Part shown: positions 51,104 to 59,220 of the stretch, piece by piece
How positions within the stretch are numbered: position 1 is the first letter of the stretch
Layout: each line of letters opens with the position of its first letter
Assembly: GCF_001571345.1 (NCBI RefSeq)
Contig: NZ_BCTP01000001.1
Location: 124,001-188,000, forward strand
From: Komagataeibacter xylinus NBRC 15237
Lineage (GTDB): Bacteria > Pseudomonadota > Alphaproteobacteria > Acetobacterales > Acetobacteraceae
Length of the DNA stretch: 64,000 nt
Direction: 5' to 3'
Position numbers and translations under genes: made by a program
Notes under the pieces: model-generated
Database searches by the model: none
The model's input: only the letters and a program-made list of their open reading frames with translations
Told to the model about the DNA's origin: nothing

Positions 51104-51852
51104 GCATGACGGCCCGACTGCGCGCCGATCTTGTGTGCGGGCTGGGGCTGCTGACCCGCCTGCCCACGGGCTGGCTGGCACATGACGGGCTGCCCTACAG
51201 CATGACACGCTCGATATGGTGCTGGCCCCTGATTGGCGCGGGCATCAACGCGCTTGCGGCCCTGGCCTACGGGGCGGGGCTGCGGCTTGGCCTTGCCCCC
51301 CTGCCCGCCGCGGGCTGGTGCGTGGGCGGCCTGCTGCTGCTATGCGGCGGGCTGCATGAAGATGGACTGGCCGACATGGCCGATGGCTGCGGCGGTGGCC
51401 GCGACCGGGCACGCAAGCTCGAGATCATGCGCGACAGCCGCGTGGGCAGTTATGGCGTGATGGCGCTGGTCGTGGCCCTGCTGGTGCGGATCACCGCCCT
51501 CGCCGCCATGCCGGGGCCGACCGCGCTGCTGGCCCTGCCGGTTGCGGGGGCGCTGGCCCGTGCCGCCATGGCGGGCGTGCTGTGGCGGCTGCCACCCGCC
51601 CGGCGTGATGGGCTGGCCAGCACCATGGACCGCCTGCCGCGCGCGGCACTTGTGGCCTGCCTGGGCCTTGCCGTGGCACTGCCCGCGATAGTGCTGCCTG
51701 CGCCGGGGGCACTCACCGCCTGCGCCGTGTCCCTGCTGGCCAGCGTGGTTATGTACTGCCTTGCACGCTGGCAACTTGGCGGACAGACTGGTGACGTTCT
51801 TGGTGCAACGGCAGTCGTGACGGAATGCGCAGTTCTGACGGCCCTGTGCTGA
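51100..51852 (+). CDS. cobS: Adenosylcobinamide-GDP ribazoletransferase (cobalamin synthase)
   Basis: 250 residues, polytopic membrane protein. LGLLTRLPTGWLAHDGLPYS at the start is followed by WCWPLIGAGINALAALAYG, LCGGLHEDGLADMADGCGGG with the metal-binding Asp residues, RKLEIMRDSRVGSYGVMALV and ARAAMAGVLWRLPPAR. It joins adenosylcobinamide-GDP and alpha-ribazole(-phosphate). The start overlaps the cobT stop by ATGA. Its last 104 bases overlap the convergent cobC gene. Confidence 0.95.
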   Translation: MSMTARLRADLVCGLGLLTRLPTGWLAHDGLPYSMTRSIWCWPLIGAGINALAALAYGAGLRLGLAPLPAAGWCVGGLLLLCGGLHEDGLADMADGCGGGRDRARKLEIMRDSRVGSYGVMALVVALLVRITALAAMPGPTALLALPVAGALARAAMAGVLWRLPPARRDGLASTMDRLPRAALVACLGLAVALPAIVLPAPGALTACAVSLLASVVMYCLARWQLGGQTGDVLGATAVVTECAVLTALC

Positions 51853-52405
51853 ACGCGGCACTTCCCTGCTCGATCACCCGCACCGACCCCATGGGCGGCG
51901 AGGGCGCAAGCAGGTTGCCCGCCGTGCCGTGAACCATGCCGTGCATGAGGCGCAGCGGGCCGCCATGGGTGATGATGGCGCAGGACTGGCCGCGCTGGTG
52001 CATCTCGGTCCAGAAATGGCGCACGCGGGCCCGCAGCGCGGTGCCACTTTCACCGCCGGGAGGGGCAAACCCGCTCACATCCGCGGCCCACGCATCGAGC
52101 GCCGCGCGCGAGATTCGGCTCCAGGGACGCCCCTCCCACTCCCCGAAGCTGATCTCACGCAGACGTGAATCCACCCTTAAGTCCAGATTCATGAATTGCG
52201 CCACCCGCTCCGCCACCATGCGGCACCGCCGCGCGGGAGACGAGAACAGAATCCGGCACCCCACCCCCTGCATGACAGTGCGCAGGCCGTCGGCCATGCG
52301 CTCCCAACCCTCGGCCAGGGCAACGTCGTGTTGGCCGTAACACACGCCTTCCGCGCCCGTTACGGCGGGATGGCGCGCCAGAACCACTGCAAAACGGTCA
52401 GTCAT
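51749..52405 (-). CDS. cobC: Histidine phosphatase family protein, probable alpha-ribazole phosphatase
   Basis: 218 residues from ATG 52405 (AGGAG just upstream; an upstream frame extension is rejected). The phosphoglycerate-mutase fold is seen in FAVVLARHPAVTGAEGVCYG followed by QHDVAL (nucleophile His in RHP), ILFSSPARRCRMVAERVAQF, REISFGEWEGRPW and CAIITHGGPLRLMHGMVHG. The R-H-P and G-x-C-Y-G features resemble cobalamin-linked CobC. It would dephosphorylate alpha-ribazole-P or cobalamin-5'-P. The C-terminal 35 codons overlap cobS in antisense, an unusual tail-to-tail overlap. Confidence 0.88.
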   Translation of the reverse strand: MTDRFAVVLARHPAVTGAEGVCYGQHDVALAEGWERMADGLRTVMQGVGCRILFSSPARRCRMVAERVAQFMNLDLRVDSRLREISFGEWEGRPWSRISRAALDAWAADVSGFAPPGGESGTALRARVRHFWTEMHQRGQSCAIITHGGPLRLMHGMVHGTAGNLLAPSPPMGSVRVIEQGSAAFSTGPSELRIPSRLPLHQERHQSVRQVASVQGST

Positions 52406-52441
52406 CCGCTCCTGCTTTCCAACATGTCGCACCGAGCATCC

Positions 52442-52461
52442 GCGATGTTCGTGAACATCGC
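52442..52461. promoter_or_regulatory. 20-base inverted repeat, candidate operator upstream of cobC
   Basis: GCGATGTTC and GAACATCGC flank a two-base GT centre. It sits 37-56 bases upstream of the cobC start (minus strand) in a 277-base divergent region shared with the gene at 52683. Nearby on the plus strand TGCCACTTTTTTGTGCCACT contains a direct repeat of TGCCACT. Function as a dimeric-repressor site is inference. Confidence 0.4.
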
Positions 52462-52682
52462 CATAAGAGCGGCAAGGGGGCAGATACCCGATAAGGACAT
52501 GCCACTTTTTTGTGCCACTGTGTTCCGCCAAACCAAGATTCAAACATACAGGACTAAATAAAGCCTGTTTACAAGAACAACCGTATTCTGCATATCGGCA
52601 TCTGCACGTTAACACATCTTGATTTGCTGATACCCAGGGTCTGCGCCAGCCAGTTCACCAGACCGGAAGGATAAAGAGCATC

Positions 52683-53939
52683 ATGCGCATATGGGCAAGT
52701 GCCTGCCTGCTCCTGTGGCTGCCTGCAAGCGCCAGCGCCGCGGGCCTGTTCAGCGCGCCCCATCCCACCCTTGCCTGTGGGGATGATGCCGCCCTGCGTG
52801 CCCTGTCCGATGCCGCCCAGGTTGCCCAGCACCCCGCCGCGTGGCGCAAAACGCTGCTCAGGCAGGGCGACTGCCATGCCGTGACCCCTGACATGAAGTG
52901 GGAAAAGATCGCCAACCGCAACGGCCTGCCGCTCATGCGCCGCGTGCCGCCGGTGCCGGGGCTGCCGCCGCTGTATTTCATGACCGGTGACATCACGCCC
53001 CTCGGCGCGCCTGCGCCCGCGCCGGTTCATGTCACGCCGCCCCCCGCGCCCGCCGTGGTCGAGACCCCCACCCCTGAAGGCCCGCAGCAGCAGGCCATCG
53101 ATGACGCGCCCCCGCCCGCCCCGCCCGTTATCGTGCAGAACCGCGAAACGCCGCTGCCGACCGACCTGTTTTTCATGACGCGCGGCTTCCAGAAACTCGG
53201 CTCGCTCATCCTGACGCTGATGCTCATTACCGGTGCCGGCTGGATCATGATGCGGGTGCTGCGCGCGATCTGGCTCATGGCGCGGCGGCGCAAGGCCATC
53301 GGCACCTGCCTGAAGCTGGCCGAGCGCCATCGCCCCATGCTCGCACGCTGGTACCAGCAGGCCGAGGATGGCGCCAACACCGCCACCCTGACCCAAAGCC
53401 GCATGCCATGGAACACGCATGTGGAGCGCTTCACGCGCACGACCTTGCTGCCTGCGCTCGCGCGTGACGGGCAGAGCGCGCTCTGGCCTGCCATTCACAA
53501 GACGGTATGCGCGCACCTCACCACGCTTGCGGCCAATACCGCCCGCGCGCCCTCCGCCACCGTGCTCACGCCCGGCATATACCACCAGGACATGAACCAG
53601 GCGGAATACGCGGCCTTCTGCTCGCAATGGATCGAAAAGGCGGGATGGGAAATCCGCCCCCCCGTGGCCACCGGCCTGGGCTCGGTCATCCATTGTAGCC
53701 GCAACGGGCTGAAAATGCTGGTACATTGCTGGATCGACCGGAAGCCCGTGCATGATGACGTGATCTGGCAGGGCATCAAGGAAAAGACCGAAAGCCGCGC
53801 CGATATTGGCGCCATCGTCTCCAACGCGCCCTACACGCAGGAAGCCCTGCTGCTGGGCAAGAAACACCGCATCTTCCTGCTGCACCATGAAGACATCTAC
53901 AAATTCGTCTCGGGCATTGAAGTGCCCGATGTGGCCTGA
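52683..53939 (+). CDS. Membrane-anchored protein with degenerate Mrr-like restriction-endonuclease domain
   Basis: 418 residues. A signal peptide (ACLLLWLPASASAAGL) is followed by a small periplasmic part, a Pro/Ala-rich linker (APAPAPVHVTPPPAPAVVE), a transmembrane helix about 172-195, and a cytoplasmic part. Residues about 304-412 resemble the Mrr catalytic domain: MNQAEYAAFCSQWIEKAGWE, NGLKMLVHCWIDRK, RADIGAIVSNAPYTQEALLL and HRIFLLHHEDIYKF. The acidic residue of the PD-(D/E)xK centre is absent, and the expected QxK reads HCW, so it is probably inactive as a nuclease. I do not know its role. Confidence 0.72.
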   Translation: MRIWASACLLLWLPASASAAGLFSAPHPTLACGDDAALRALSDAAQVAQHPAAWRKTLLRQGDCHAVTPDMKWEKIANRNGLPLMRRVPPVPGLPPLYFMTGDITPLGAPAPAPVHVTPPPAPAVVETPTPEGPQQQAIDDAPPPAPPVIVQNRETPLPTDLFFMTRGFQKLGSLILTLMLITGAGWIMMRVLRAIWLMARRRKAIGTCLKLAERHRPMLARWYQQAEDGANTATLTQSRMPWNTHVERFTRTTLLPALARDGQSALWPAIHKTVCAHLTTLAANTARAPSATVLTPGIYHQDMNQAEYAAFCSQWIEKAGWEIRPPVATGLGSVIHCSRNGLKMLVHCWIDRKPVHDDVIWQGIKEKTESRADIGAIVSNAPYTQEALLLGKKHRIFLLHHEDIYKFVSGIEVPDVA

Positions 53940-53991
53940 ACGCCGGGACAGGCATGCGGCCATGCGCGCCGCAAGCGCGGTATCCGCGCAA

Positions 53992-54029
53992 GCCCGTCAG
54001 GTCCGGGCCTAATCGCGCGCCTGACGGGC
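53992..54029. repeat. Inverted repeat at convergent gene ends
   Basis: GCCCGTCAGG (53992-54001) pairs with CCTGACGGGC (54020-54029), a perfect 10-bp stem with an 18-base loop. It spans the stop codon of the minus-strand gene ending at 54009 and lies 53 bases after the plus-strand gene. No T-run follows, so it is not a canonical intrinsic terminator. It differs from the AT-cored repeat family. Confidence 0.65.
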
Positions 54030-54905
54030 CGCGAGCGCGTTGAAGCATAGCGCCGCGCCATCCGCCTGCGCCGGAGTGGCGTCAAAAAAGGTTGTGTCAT
54101 CCGCCCGCTTCTGCCCGGTAATGCGGGCGGCGCAATAATCGAACACGGCCCTGCTATCGTGCAGGCGCGCGCAGTTGAGCAGCCCGGCAAAGCTGACATA
54201 ACCCGCATGCTCGCGCCTGCCCGTAACATAGGACGCGCACTGTTTGAGCACCGGGGGGGCGATCTGGCGCGTCATGATGGCGGCATAGGCTGATTCCTCG
54301 CGCGCGGTACAGGCCGCCTGCGTGTCATGCGCATGATGGCGGGTGCAGTACTGCGCTACCGCCCCATGCAGGTAGCCGCTCTCGGCCGGGCTGTGGGCCC
54401 AGACCGTATCGGTGGCGCGGGTGTAATGAAAAACGGCAGCGCTTTTTCCCGCGCCAATCGCGCGGAATGGCACCACGCGCGAACTGCAGTACAGCGTCAT
54501 GTCATAATGCGCGGCATCATCGCCCTGGGCTACAAAATCAAGATAAAGCGGGTTGAGTGGCGCCGCGCACAGCAGGTTGCCCGTCGGCATGACGGGATTC
54601 TGCCCATATTCCACCCGGTAAAGCAGATGCCCCGCCCGCCCGCCCGGATCGGGCATGACGTCAAGCCGCTCGCCATTGCTGAAATCAATGCTGCTTTCAG
54701 ACAGGCGCAGCTCGCCCATCCGCATTGCGGTGGCCGCGTCATCGGGGCGCAGCACGAAATACTGCGGCGCATCGTGTGCCAGTTCGCCACCGTCAAAACG
54801 CTGGTTATCGGCATGGGCCGCGACCGGGATGATGATGGCGCCAAGCAGGGCCGCGATCAGGGCAGTGATGCGGACTCTCACGGGGCCAGATTCCGGGTCA
54901 GACAT
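54009..54905 (-). CDS. Exported protein, unknown
   Basis: 298 residues from ATG 54905 (AAAGGGAG upstream). A signal peptide with a charged N-region is visible: ITALIAALLGAIIIPVAAHA, cleaved near AHA-DN. The mature domain has several Cys (LLCAAPLN, LYCSSRVV, QYCTRHHAHDTQAACTARE, KQCASYVT, NCARLHD, DYCAAR, LCFNAL), probably forming disulfides in the periplasm. The C-terminal half looks like short helical repeats with paired Cys, reminiscent of Sel1-free Cys-rich repeat proteins. No known family is recognised. Confidence 0.7.
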   Translation of the reverse strand: MSDPESGPVRVRITALIAALLGAIIIPVAAHADNQRFDGGELAHDAPQYFVLRPDDAATAMRMGELRLSESSIDFSNGERLDVMPDPGGRAGHLLYRVEYGQNPVMPTGNLLCAAPLNPLYLDFVAQGDDAAHYDMTLYCSSRVVPFRAIGAGKSAAVFHYTRATDTVWAHSPAESGYLHGAVAQYCTRHHAHDTQAACTAREESAYAAIMTRQIAPPVLKQCASYVTGRREHAGYVSFAGLLNCARLHDSRAVFDYCAARITGQKRADDTTFFDATPAQADGAALCFNALAARQARD

Positions 54906-55279
54906 GGGGAAACGGCTCCCTTTCATGATTAAATATAATGCATTTTCTGCCAAAGCTTTGAAAATTATGTTCATTTTTTAATCATAATGCTTTTATCAAG
55001 GCATCTTTGCTTGTCAGCCGTTAACGTGTCTGACAATGTTCGCGACAGAACAACCATTTGATGCTGCATGATATTTCTTTCTGTTTTTTGCCCACCGCAC
55101 GGCTTCTGCCCCAAAGGGCCAGATCTGCACGGACCGGACCGAGCCGTTCCCACCATACAGCAAAATTGCATAATTTTTGCACATGGTATTAGGCCTGCCC
55201 CGAACAATGCCACGCCAGACAACCGGCTGGCCCCTTCCTTCACCCTCCCATCTGCGATGACCACGGCGGAGACGACAGC
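54906..55279. other. Divergent promoter region
   Basis: About 370 bases between the minus-strand exported protein and the plus-strand permease. TTGCAT and TTGCAC at about 55166-55183 form a direct repeat of TTGCA with an AT-rich spacer, plausibly part of the permease promoter or operator. One short open frame (55068-55283) overlaps the permease start but has no ribosome-binding site and is not called. Confidence 0.45.
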
Positions 55280-56734
55280 ATGAGCATACCGGACCACGTG
55301 CAGGAAGACAGCACCCCCATTTTGCCAGTGGAAGATGACGAGGGCTATCACAAGGGGCTGGGCAGCCGCCAGATCCAGATGATCGCCATAGGCGGCGCGA
55401 TCGGCACGGGGCTGTTCCTTGGCGCGGGCTCGCGGCTGCAGGCGGCGGGGCCCTCACTCGCGCTGGTCTATCTGGTGTGCGGCATGTTCTCGTTCCTGAT
55501 CATGCGCGCACTGGGCGAACTGGTCATGTACCGCCCCACCTGCGGCAGCTTCGTGTCCTACACGCGTGAGTTCCTGGGCGAGAAGGCGGCGTTCGTGGCC
55601 GGGTGGCTTTCCTTCATGAACTGGGCCATGACCGGCATTGTCGATATTACGGCGGTGGCGCTGTACATGCATTTCTGGGGCACGTTCGCCTTCGTGCCGC
55701 AATGGGTCTTCGCCCTCATGGCGCTATGCGTGGTCACGACACTCAACCTGGTGGGCGTGAAGTGGTTTGGCGAGATCGAGTTCTGGTTCTCGCTCATCAA
55801 GATCGTGGCGCTATGCCTGTTCCTCGTGGCGGGCAGCATCATACTGGGCGTGCGCATGCCCGTAGGCGGCCACCAGACCGGCCTGCACCTGATTGCCGAT
55901 AATGGTGGCATCTTTCCGCATGGGCTGATTGCCAGCCTGCTGCTGGTGCAGGGCGTGGTGTTCGCCTATTCGGGCATAGAACTGATCGGGACCGCAGCGG
56001 GCGAGTGCGCGGATGTGCGCACCGTCCTGCCGCGTAGCATCAACAGCGTGATCTGGCGTATTGGCCTGTTTTATGTGCTGTCGGTGGTGCTGCTGGTCAA
56101 CCTGCTGCCCTGGACCGCCTATCACGGCGGCACCAGCCCGTTTGTTACGTTTTTTGAGACGCTTGGCGTGCCGGGCATTGATACGATCATGAACATCGTG
56201 GTGCTTACGGCCGCACTGTCCAGCCTCAACTCGGGGCTGTATTCCACCGGGCGCGTGCTGCGCGCCATGGCGCTTGGCGGCGCCGCTCCTGCGCCGCTGG
56301 CCCGCATGAATGCAAGCGCCGTGCCCGCCAACGGCATCCTGCTTACGGTTGCTGTCTACCTTGTGGGCGTGGTGCTCAATTACATCGTGCCCTCGCAGGT
56401 GTTCGAGATCGTGCTGAACATGGCGGCGATCGGCATCATCAGCACCTGGGGGTTCATCCTGCTCAGCCAGATCAAGCTGCGCGAGGCAGTACGCAGCGGG
56501 CGCATGCCCTCATCGGGTTTTGAAATGCCGGGCGCGCCCTTCACCTCGTGGCTGACACTGGCCTATCTGGCAGGCGTGCTCATGCTGATGCTGTTTGACT
56601 ACCCCAATGGCACCTACACCATTGCCAGCATGTCGATCGTGGCCGTGCTGCTGGTGCTGGGGTGGAAATACCTCAACCCCGCGCGCCCGGCCCCGCAGGA
56701 TGGGCAGGAGCCGCCGCGCATGACCGCGCCATAA
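55280..56734 (+). CDS. ansP: Amino acid permease of the APC family, AnsP (L-asparagine) type
   Basis: 484 residues with about twelve transmembrane helices. GYHKGLGSRQIQMIAIGGAI followed by GTGLFLGAGSRL is the N-terminal amino-acid-permease signature, and RALGELVMYRPTCGSFVSYT, FMNWAMTGIVDITAVALYMH and VFAYSGIELIGTAAGECADV agree with AnsP/CycA-like proton symporters. The specific asparagine call rests on resemblance plus the asparaginase gene at 58143, and D-serine/alanine or aromatic permeases are alternatives. ATG 55280 gives the complete N-terminus. Confidence 0.85.
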   Translation: MSIPDHVQEDSTPILPVEDDEGYHKGLGSRQIQMIAIGGAIGTGLFLGAGSRLQAAGPSLALVYLVCGMFSFLIMRALGELVMYRPTCGSFVSYTREFLGEKAAFVAGWLSFMNWAMTGIVDITAVALYMHFWGTFAFVPQWVFALMALCVVTTLNLVGVKWFGEIEFWFSLIKIVALCLFLVAGSIILGVRMPVGGHQTGLHLIADNGGIFPHGLIASLLLVQGVVFAYSGIELIGTAAGECADVRTVLPRSINSVIWRIGLFYVLSVVLLVNLLPWTAYHGGTSPFVTFFETLGVPGIDTIMNIVVLTAALSSLNSGLYSTGRVLRAMALGGAAPAPLARMNASAVPANGILLTVAVYLVGVVLNYIVPSQVFEIVLNMAAIGIISTWGFILLSQIKLREAVRSGRMPSSGFEMPGAPFTSWLTLAYLAGVLMLMLFDYPNGTYTIASMSIVAVLLVLGWKYLNPARPAPQDGQEPPRMTAP

Positions 56735-56740
56735 AAGAAA

Positions 56741-56770
56741 ACGGCGGGAGAACTGCCATTCTCCCGCCGT
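56741..56770 (-). terminator. Strong hairpin with terminator polarity toward the minus strand
   Basis: ACGGCGGGAGAA pairs perfectly with TTCTCCCGCCGT (12 bp, 6-base loop). On the plus strand it is preceded by AAAAGAAA and followed by CTCAC, so no U-run follows for the permease transcript. On the minus strand it is followed by TTTCTTTTA, a terminator-like tail. It begins 7 bases after the permease stop. No recognised minus-strand gene ends here. Confidence 0.6.
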
Positions 56771-56994
56771 CTCACTGGTCTGTCAGCCTGAGGAGCACCG
56801 TCGTGATGTCCTGATCCCTTCCCTGCGACTGCAGTTTGTATAGCAGGCACCCGAACACTGACCCCACACCCCATAAGACCCGGCATGCACTGCCATGCAT
56901 GCAGGGACGCCCTGAGCAGGAAATGGCCTCAACCATGATTTCCCTGACACGCGCCCACGCCGCAAGGCTGGGCACCGCATCCGCTCGCCGCGCC

Positions 56995-58065
56995 ATGACA
57001 GCACGGGAAAAAGACGCCGGCCGCCCCTGTGGAAGAGCATCATACATTCCGACACCGGAATCAATATTATTCGTTGCGATTCCATTTCTTGTTGCCCTCG
57101 CCAGCCTTTCATCCGCGCAGGCGGCAGGCACGGGCAATGGCACGGCGGCAGGCTCGCAGGGCGTGAACGAACATTACACCCAGTGGTACACCGGCTCGCT
57201 CGTCTCCCCCTCCGGCGCGCTGACCAAGAAGGGCGTGTTTGCGTGGGAGCCGTATTTTGCCTACAGCCAGCCGGTAGGCAACCTCGATAGCGTGGGCCGG
57301 GCAGCCCCCATAAAAGACCGGGCGCACATGGTCTCGAGCTTCACGCTCTACAAATATTCCATTACCAATTCGATCAGCCTGCAGATGACGCCCACCATCA
57401 GCTACGGCTGGCGGCATGGTGGCTATGGCGGCACGACAAGCGGCACGAAAATGGGCGACCTGCCGGTAGATGTGATGTGGCGCTACCTTGATGCCGACCC
57501 AAAGCGCTACATTCCCGCACTGAGCCTGTTCGTGGGCGTGGCCTTTCCTTCCGGGGATTATACAAAACTGGGCCGCGCGGAAGATGGCGTGGGCACCGGC
57601 ACCTACACCTTCCGCGTAGCGCTTACCGAGCAGTCCACCTACACCCTGCCCGGCCACCACGAGTTGCGGCTGCGCACATGGGGCACCTTTCGCCGCGCGC
57701 TGACGCAGGCGCATATTGCCGATATCAGCAGTTATGGCACCTCGGCGGGGTTTCGCGGGCTGGCGCATCCGGGCATGTATGGCGAGAGCGGCTTCTCCCT
57801 GGAATATGGCGTGAACCAGAAATGGGTCATCGCCATGGATCTGGCGCGCGACTGGGCCAATGGCTCGCGGGTGCGGGGCTATAACGCACAGGGCAAATAC
57901 CAGGACGTGCTGGGGCAGGCCTCGGGTAACTGGGTGATCGCACCTGCGGTGGAATATAACTGGTCGCCACGCTTTGGCATCATTGCCGGTGTGACCGCCA
58001 TTTTTGCAGGCCATAACACCGGGCAGGTCATCTCGCCGCAATTTGCTTTCAACAGCGTGTTCTGA
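56995..58065 (+). CDS. Outer-membrane beta-barrel protein (MetA-pathway/transporter-like, PF13557-type)
   Basis: 356 residues from ATG 56995, chosen because the signal peptide ILFVAIPFLVALASLSSAQA then lies about 24 residues in; the frame is open to 56836, with other ATGs at 56899-56935. The mature sequence is a Tyr/Gly-rich barrel: WYTGSLVSPSGALTKKGVFA, EPYFAYSQPVGNLDS, SLQMTPTISYGWRHGGYGG, LSLFVGVAFPSGDYTKLG and IAPAVEYNWSPRFGIIAGV, ending in Phe. The layout is that of PF13557-like outer-membrane proteins. Its role between a permease and an asparaginase is unclear. Confidence 0.75.
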   Translation: MTAREKDAGRPCGRASYIPTPESILFVAIPFLVALASLSSAQAAGTGNGTAAGSQGVNEHYTQWYTGSLVSPSGALTKKGVFAWEPYFAYSQPVGNLDSVGRAAPIKDRAHMVSSFTLYKYSITNSISLQMTPTISYGWRHGGYGGTTSGTKMGDLPVDVMWRYLDADPKRYIPALSLFVGVAFPSGDYTKLGRAEDGVGTGTYTFRVALTEQSTYTLPGHHELRLRTWGTFRRALTQAHIADISSYGTSAGFRGLAHPGMYGESGFSLEYGVNQKWVIAMDLARDWANGSRVRGYNAQGKYQDVLGQASGNWVIAPAVEYNWSPRFGIIAGVTAIFAGHNTGQVISPQFAFNSVF

Positions 58066-58082
58066 CAGCCGCCGAAAGCATT

Positions 58083-58128
58083 ATTTTTGAAGCTTTTTGA
58101 AAAAAGCTTCACCAAAAACTTTTATTCA
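58083..58128 (-). repeat. Dispersed palindromic element, copy 8 (hairpin 1 only)
   Basis: On the minus strand: AAAAGTTTTTGGTGAAGCTT then TTTTCAAAAAGCTTCAAAAA, an intact hairpin 1 without hairpin 2. It fills the gap between the convergent genes ending at 58065 (+) and 58143 (-). A short chance frame beginning MVKLFSKSF arises from it. Confidence 0.85.
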
Positions 58129-58142
58129 TAAACAGTCCTGGA

Positions 58143-59144
58143 TCAAGGCCGGTCGAACAAAGCCTGGATGGCATCGGCATCCGCGCCGGTCATGAGCGCG
58201 AGGGCGAGCAGGATGCGCGCCTGCCGGGGGCGCATGTGGCCTGCCGCGAGCAGGCCGCGCTGGCACAGTTCCTGACGCTGCACCACGCCGCCACAATACC
58301 CGCTGCTGGCCTGCACCACCACAACGCCCGCCGCCACGGCCTCATCAAGGGCGGCGTTCTCGGCGGGCGTGCACATGCCGGGCAGCATGCCTGCCGCGAT
58401 GAGGCCACGCGCACCGGCGCGCACAAAGGCGCGTATGCCCACGCCATCGGCGCCTGCATGGCTGTAGGTTATGTCAACACGCGGGATTTCGCCGCCCGCG
58501 CCATAAGCGGGTGGCCAGCCCACATGCCGGCGGTAGGCACTTGCGCGCCCAAAAAACACCCGGTTGGCCTCGATCATGCCAAGCGGACCAAAATCGGGCG
58601 AGCGGAAGGTTTCAAGCTGATAGGTGGAAGCCTTGGTCACTTCCTGGGCGGCGTGGATCTCGTTATTGGCCACCACCAGCACGCCGCGACCGGCCGCCTG
58701 CGGGGCCGATGCCACCAGCAGGGCGGCATACAGGTTGGCCGGACCATCGGCGCTGATGGCGCTCGCCGGACGCTGCGCGCCCACCACCACCACCGGACAG
58801 GGCACATCGAGCACAAGATCGAGAAAACAGGCGCCCTCCTCCAGCGAGGACGTGCCGTGGGTCACGACCACGCCGCTCAGATCGGGCTGGCTTGCAACCG
58901 TGTGGCTGATGACGCTGGCCAGCTCAAACCACCGCTCCAGGGTCATCTCCACGCTGTCGCAACTGGAGAAGGGAATGCCCCGCACCGCAAAGCGCGCCCG
59001 CACGGCCTCGGGCAGGGCCGCAAGCAGGTCGGCCCCGCCAAGGCTTGTGCCAATCTCGGCATAATCGACCGTATCACGCGGGTCCATCGCCTGGCGGGCA
59101 ATGGTGCCGCCGGTTGATATAATGGCTATGACGGGTCGCTGCAT
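58143..59144 (-). CDS. L-asparaginase
   Basis: 333 residues without a clear signal peptide. The first catalytic motif is IAIISTGGTIARQ (nucleophile Thr). The second is VVVTHGTSSLEEGACFLDL, in which the usual HGTDT reads HGTSS: the Asp of the Thr-Lys-Asp triad is replaced by Ser. ASAISADGPANLYAALLVAS with the substrate-binding D-G-P-A-N-L block and VLVVANNEIHAAQEVTKAST are conserved; the Lys of the triad falls in the last of these. It hydrolyses asparagine to aspartate and ammonia. Asparaginase-type activity on another substrate is possible given the Asp loss. Confidence 0.88.
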   Translation of the reverse strand: MQRPVIAIISTGGTIARQAMDPRDTVDYAEIGTSLGGADLLAALPEAVRARFAVRGIPFSSCDSVEMTLERWFELASVISHTVASQPDLSGVVVTHGTSSLEEGACFLDLVLDVPCPVVVVGAQRPASAISADGPANLYAALLVASAPQAAGRGVLVVANNEIHAAQEVTKASTYQLETFRSPDFGPLGMIEANRVFFGRASAYRRHVGWPPAYGAGGEIPRVDITYSHAGADGVGIRAFVRAGARGLIAAGMLPGMCTPAENAALDEAVAAGVVVVQASSGYCGGVVQRQELCQRGLLAAGHMRPRQARILLALALMTGADADAIQALFDRP

Positions 59145-59220
59145 TCCGCTCCACCTTCTGGTTCAGGCATACTGGGCGCGATCAATCACGCAGGCAGGCC
59201 GCCTGTCAAACCCGCCAGCA

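Noticed and set aside
55068-55283. 71-codon frame ending at the permease start
   Set aside because: No ribosome-binding site, no recognisable sequence; considered as a leader peptide but unsupported.
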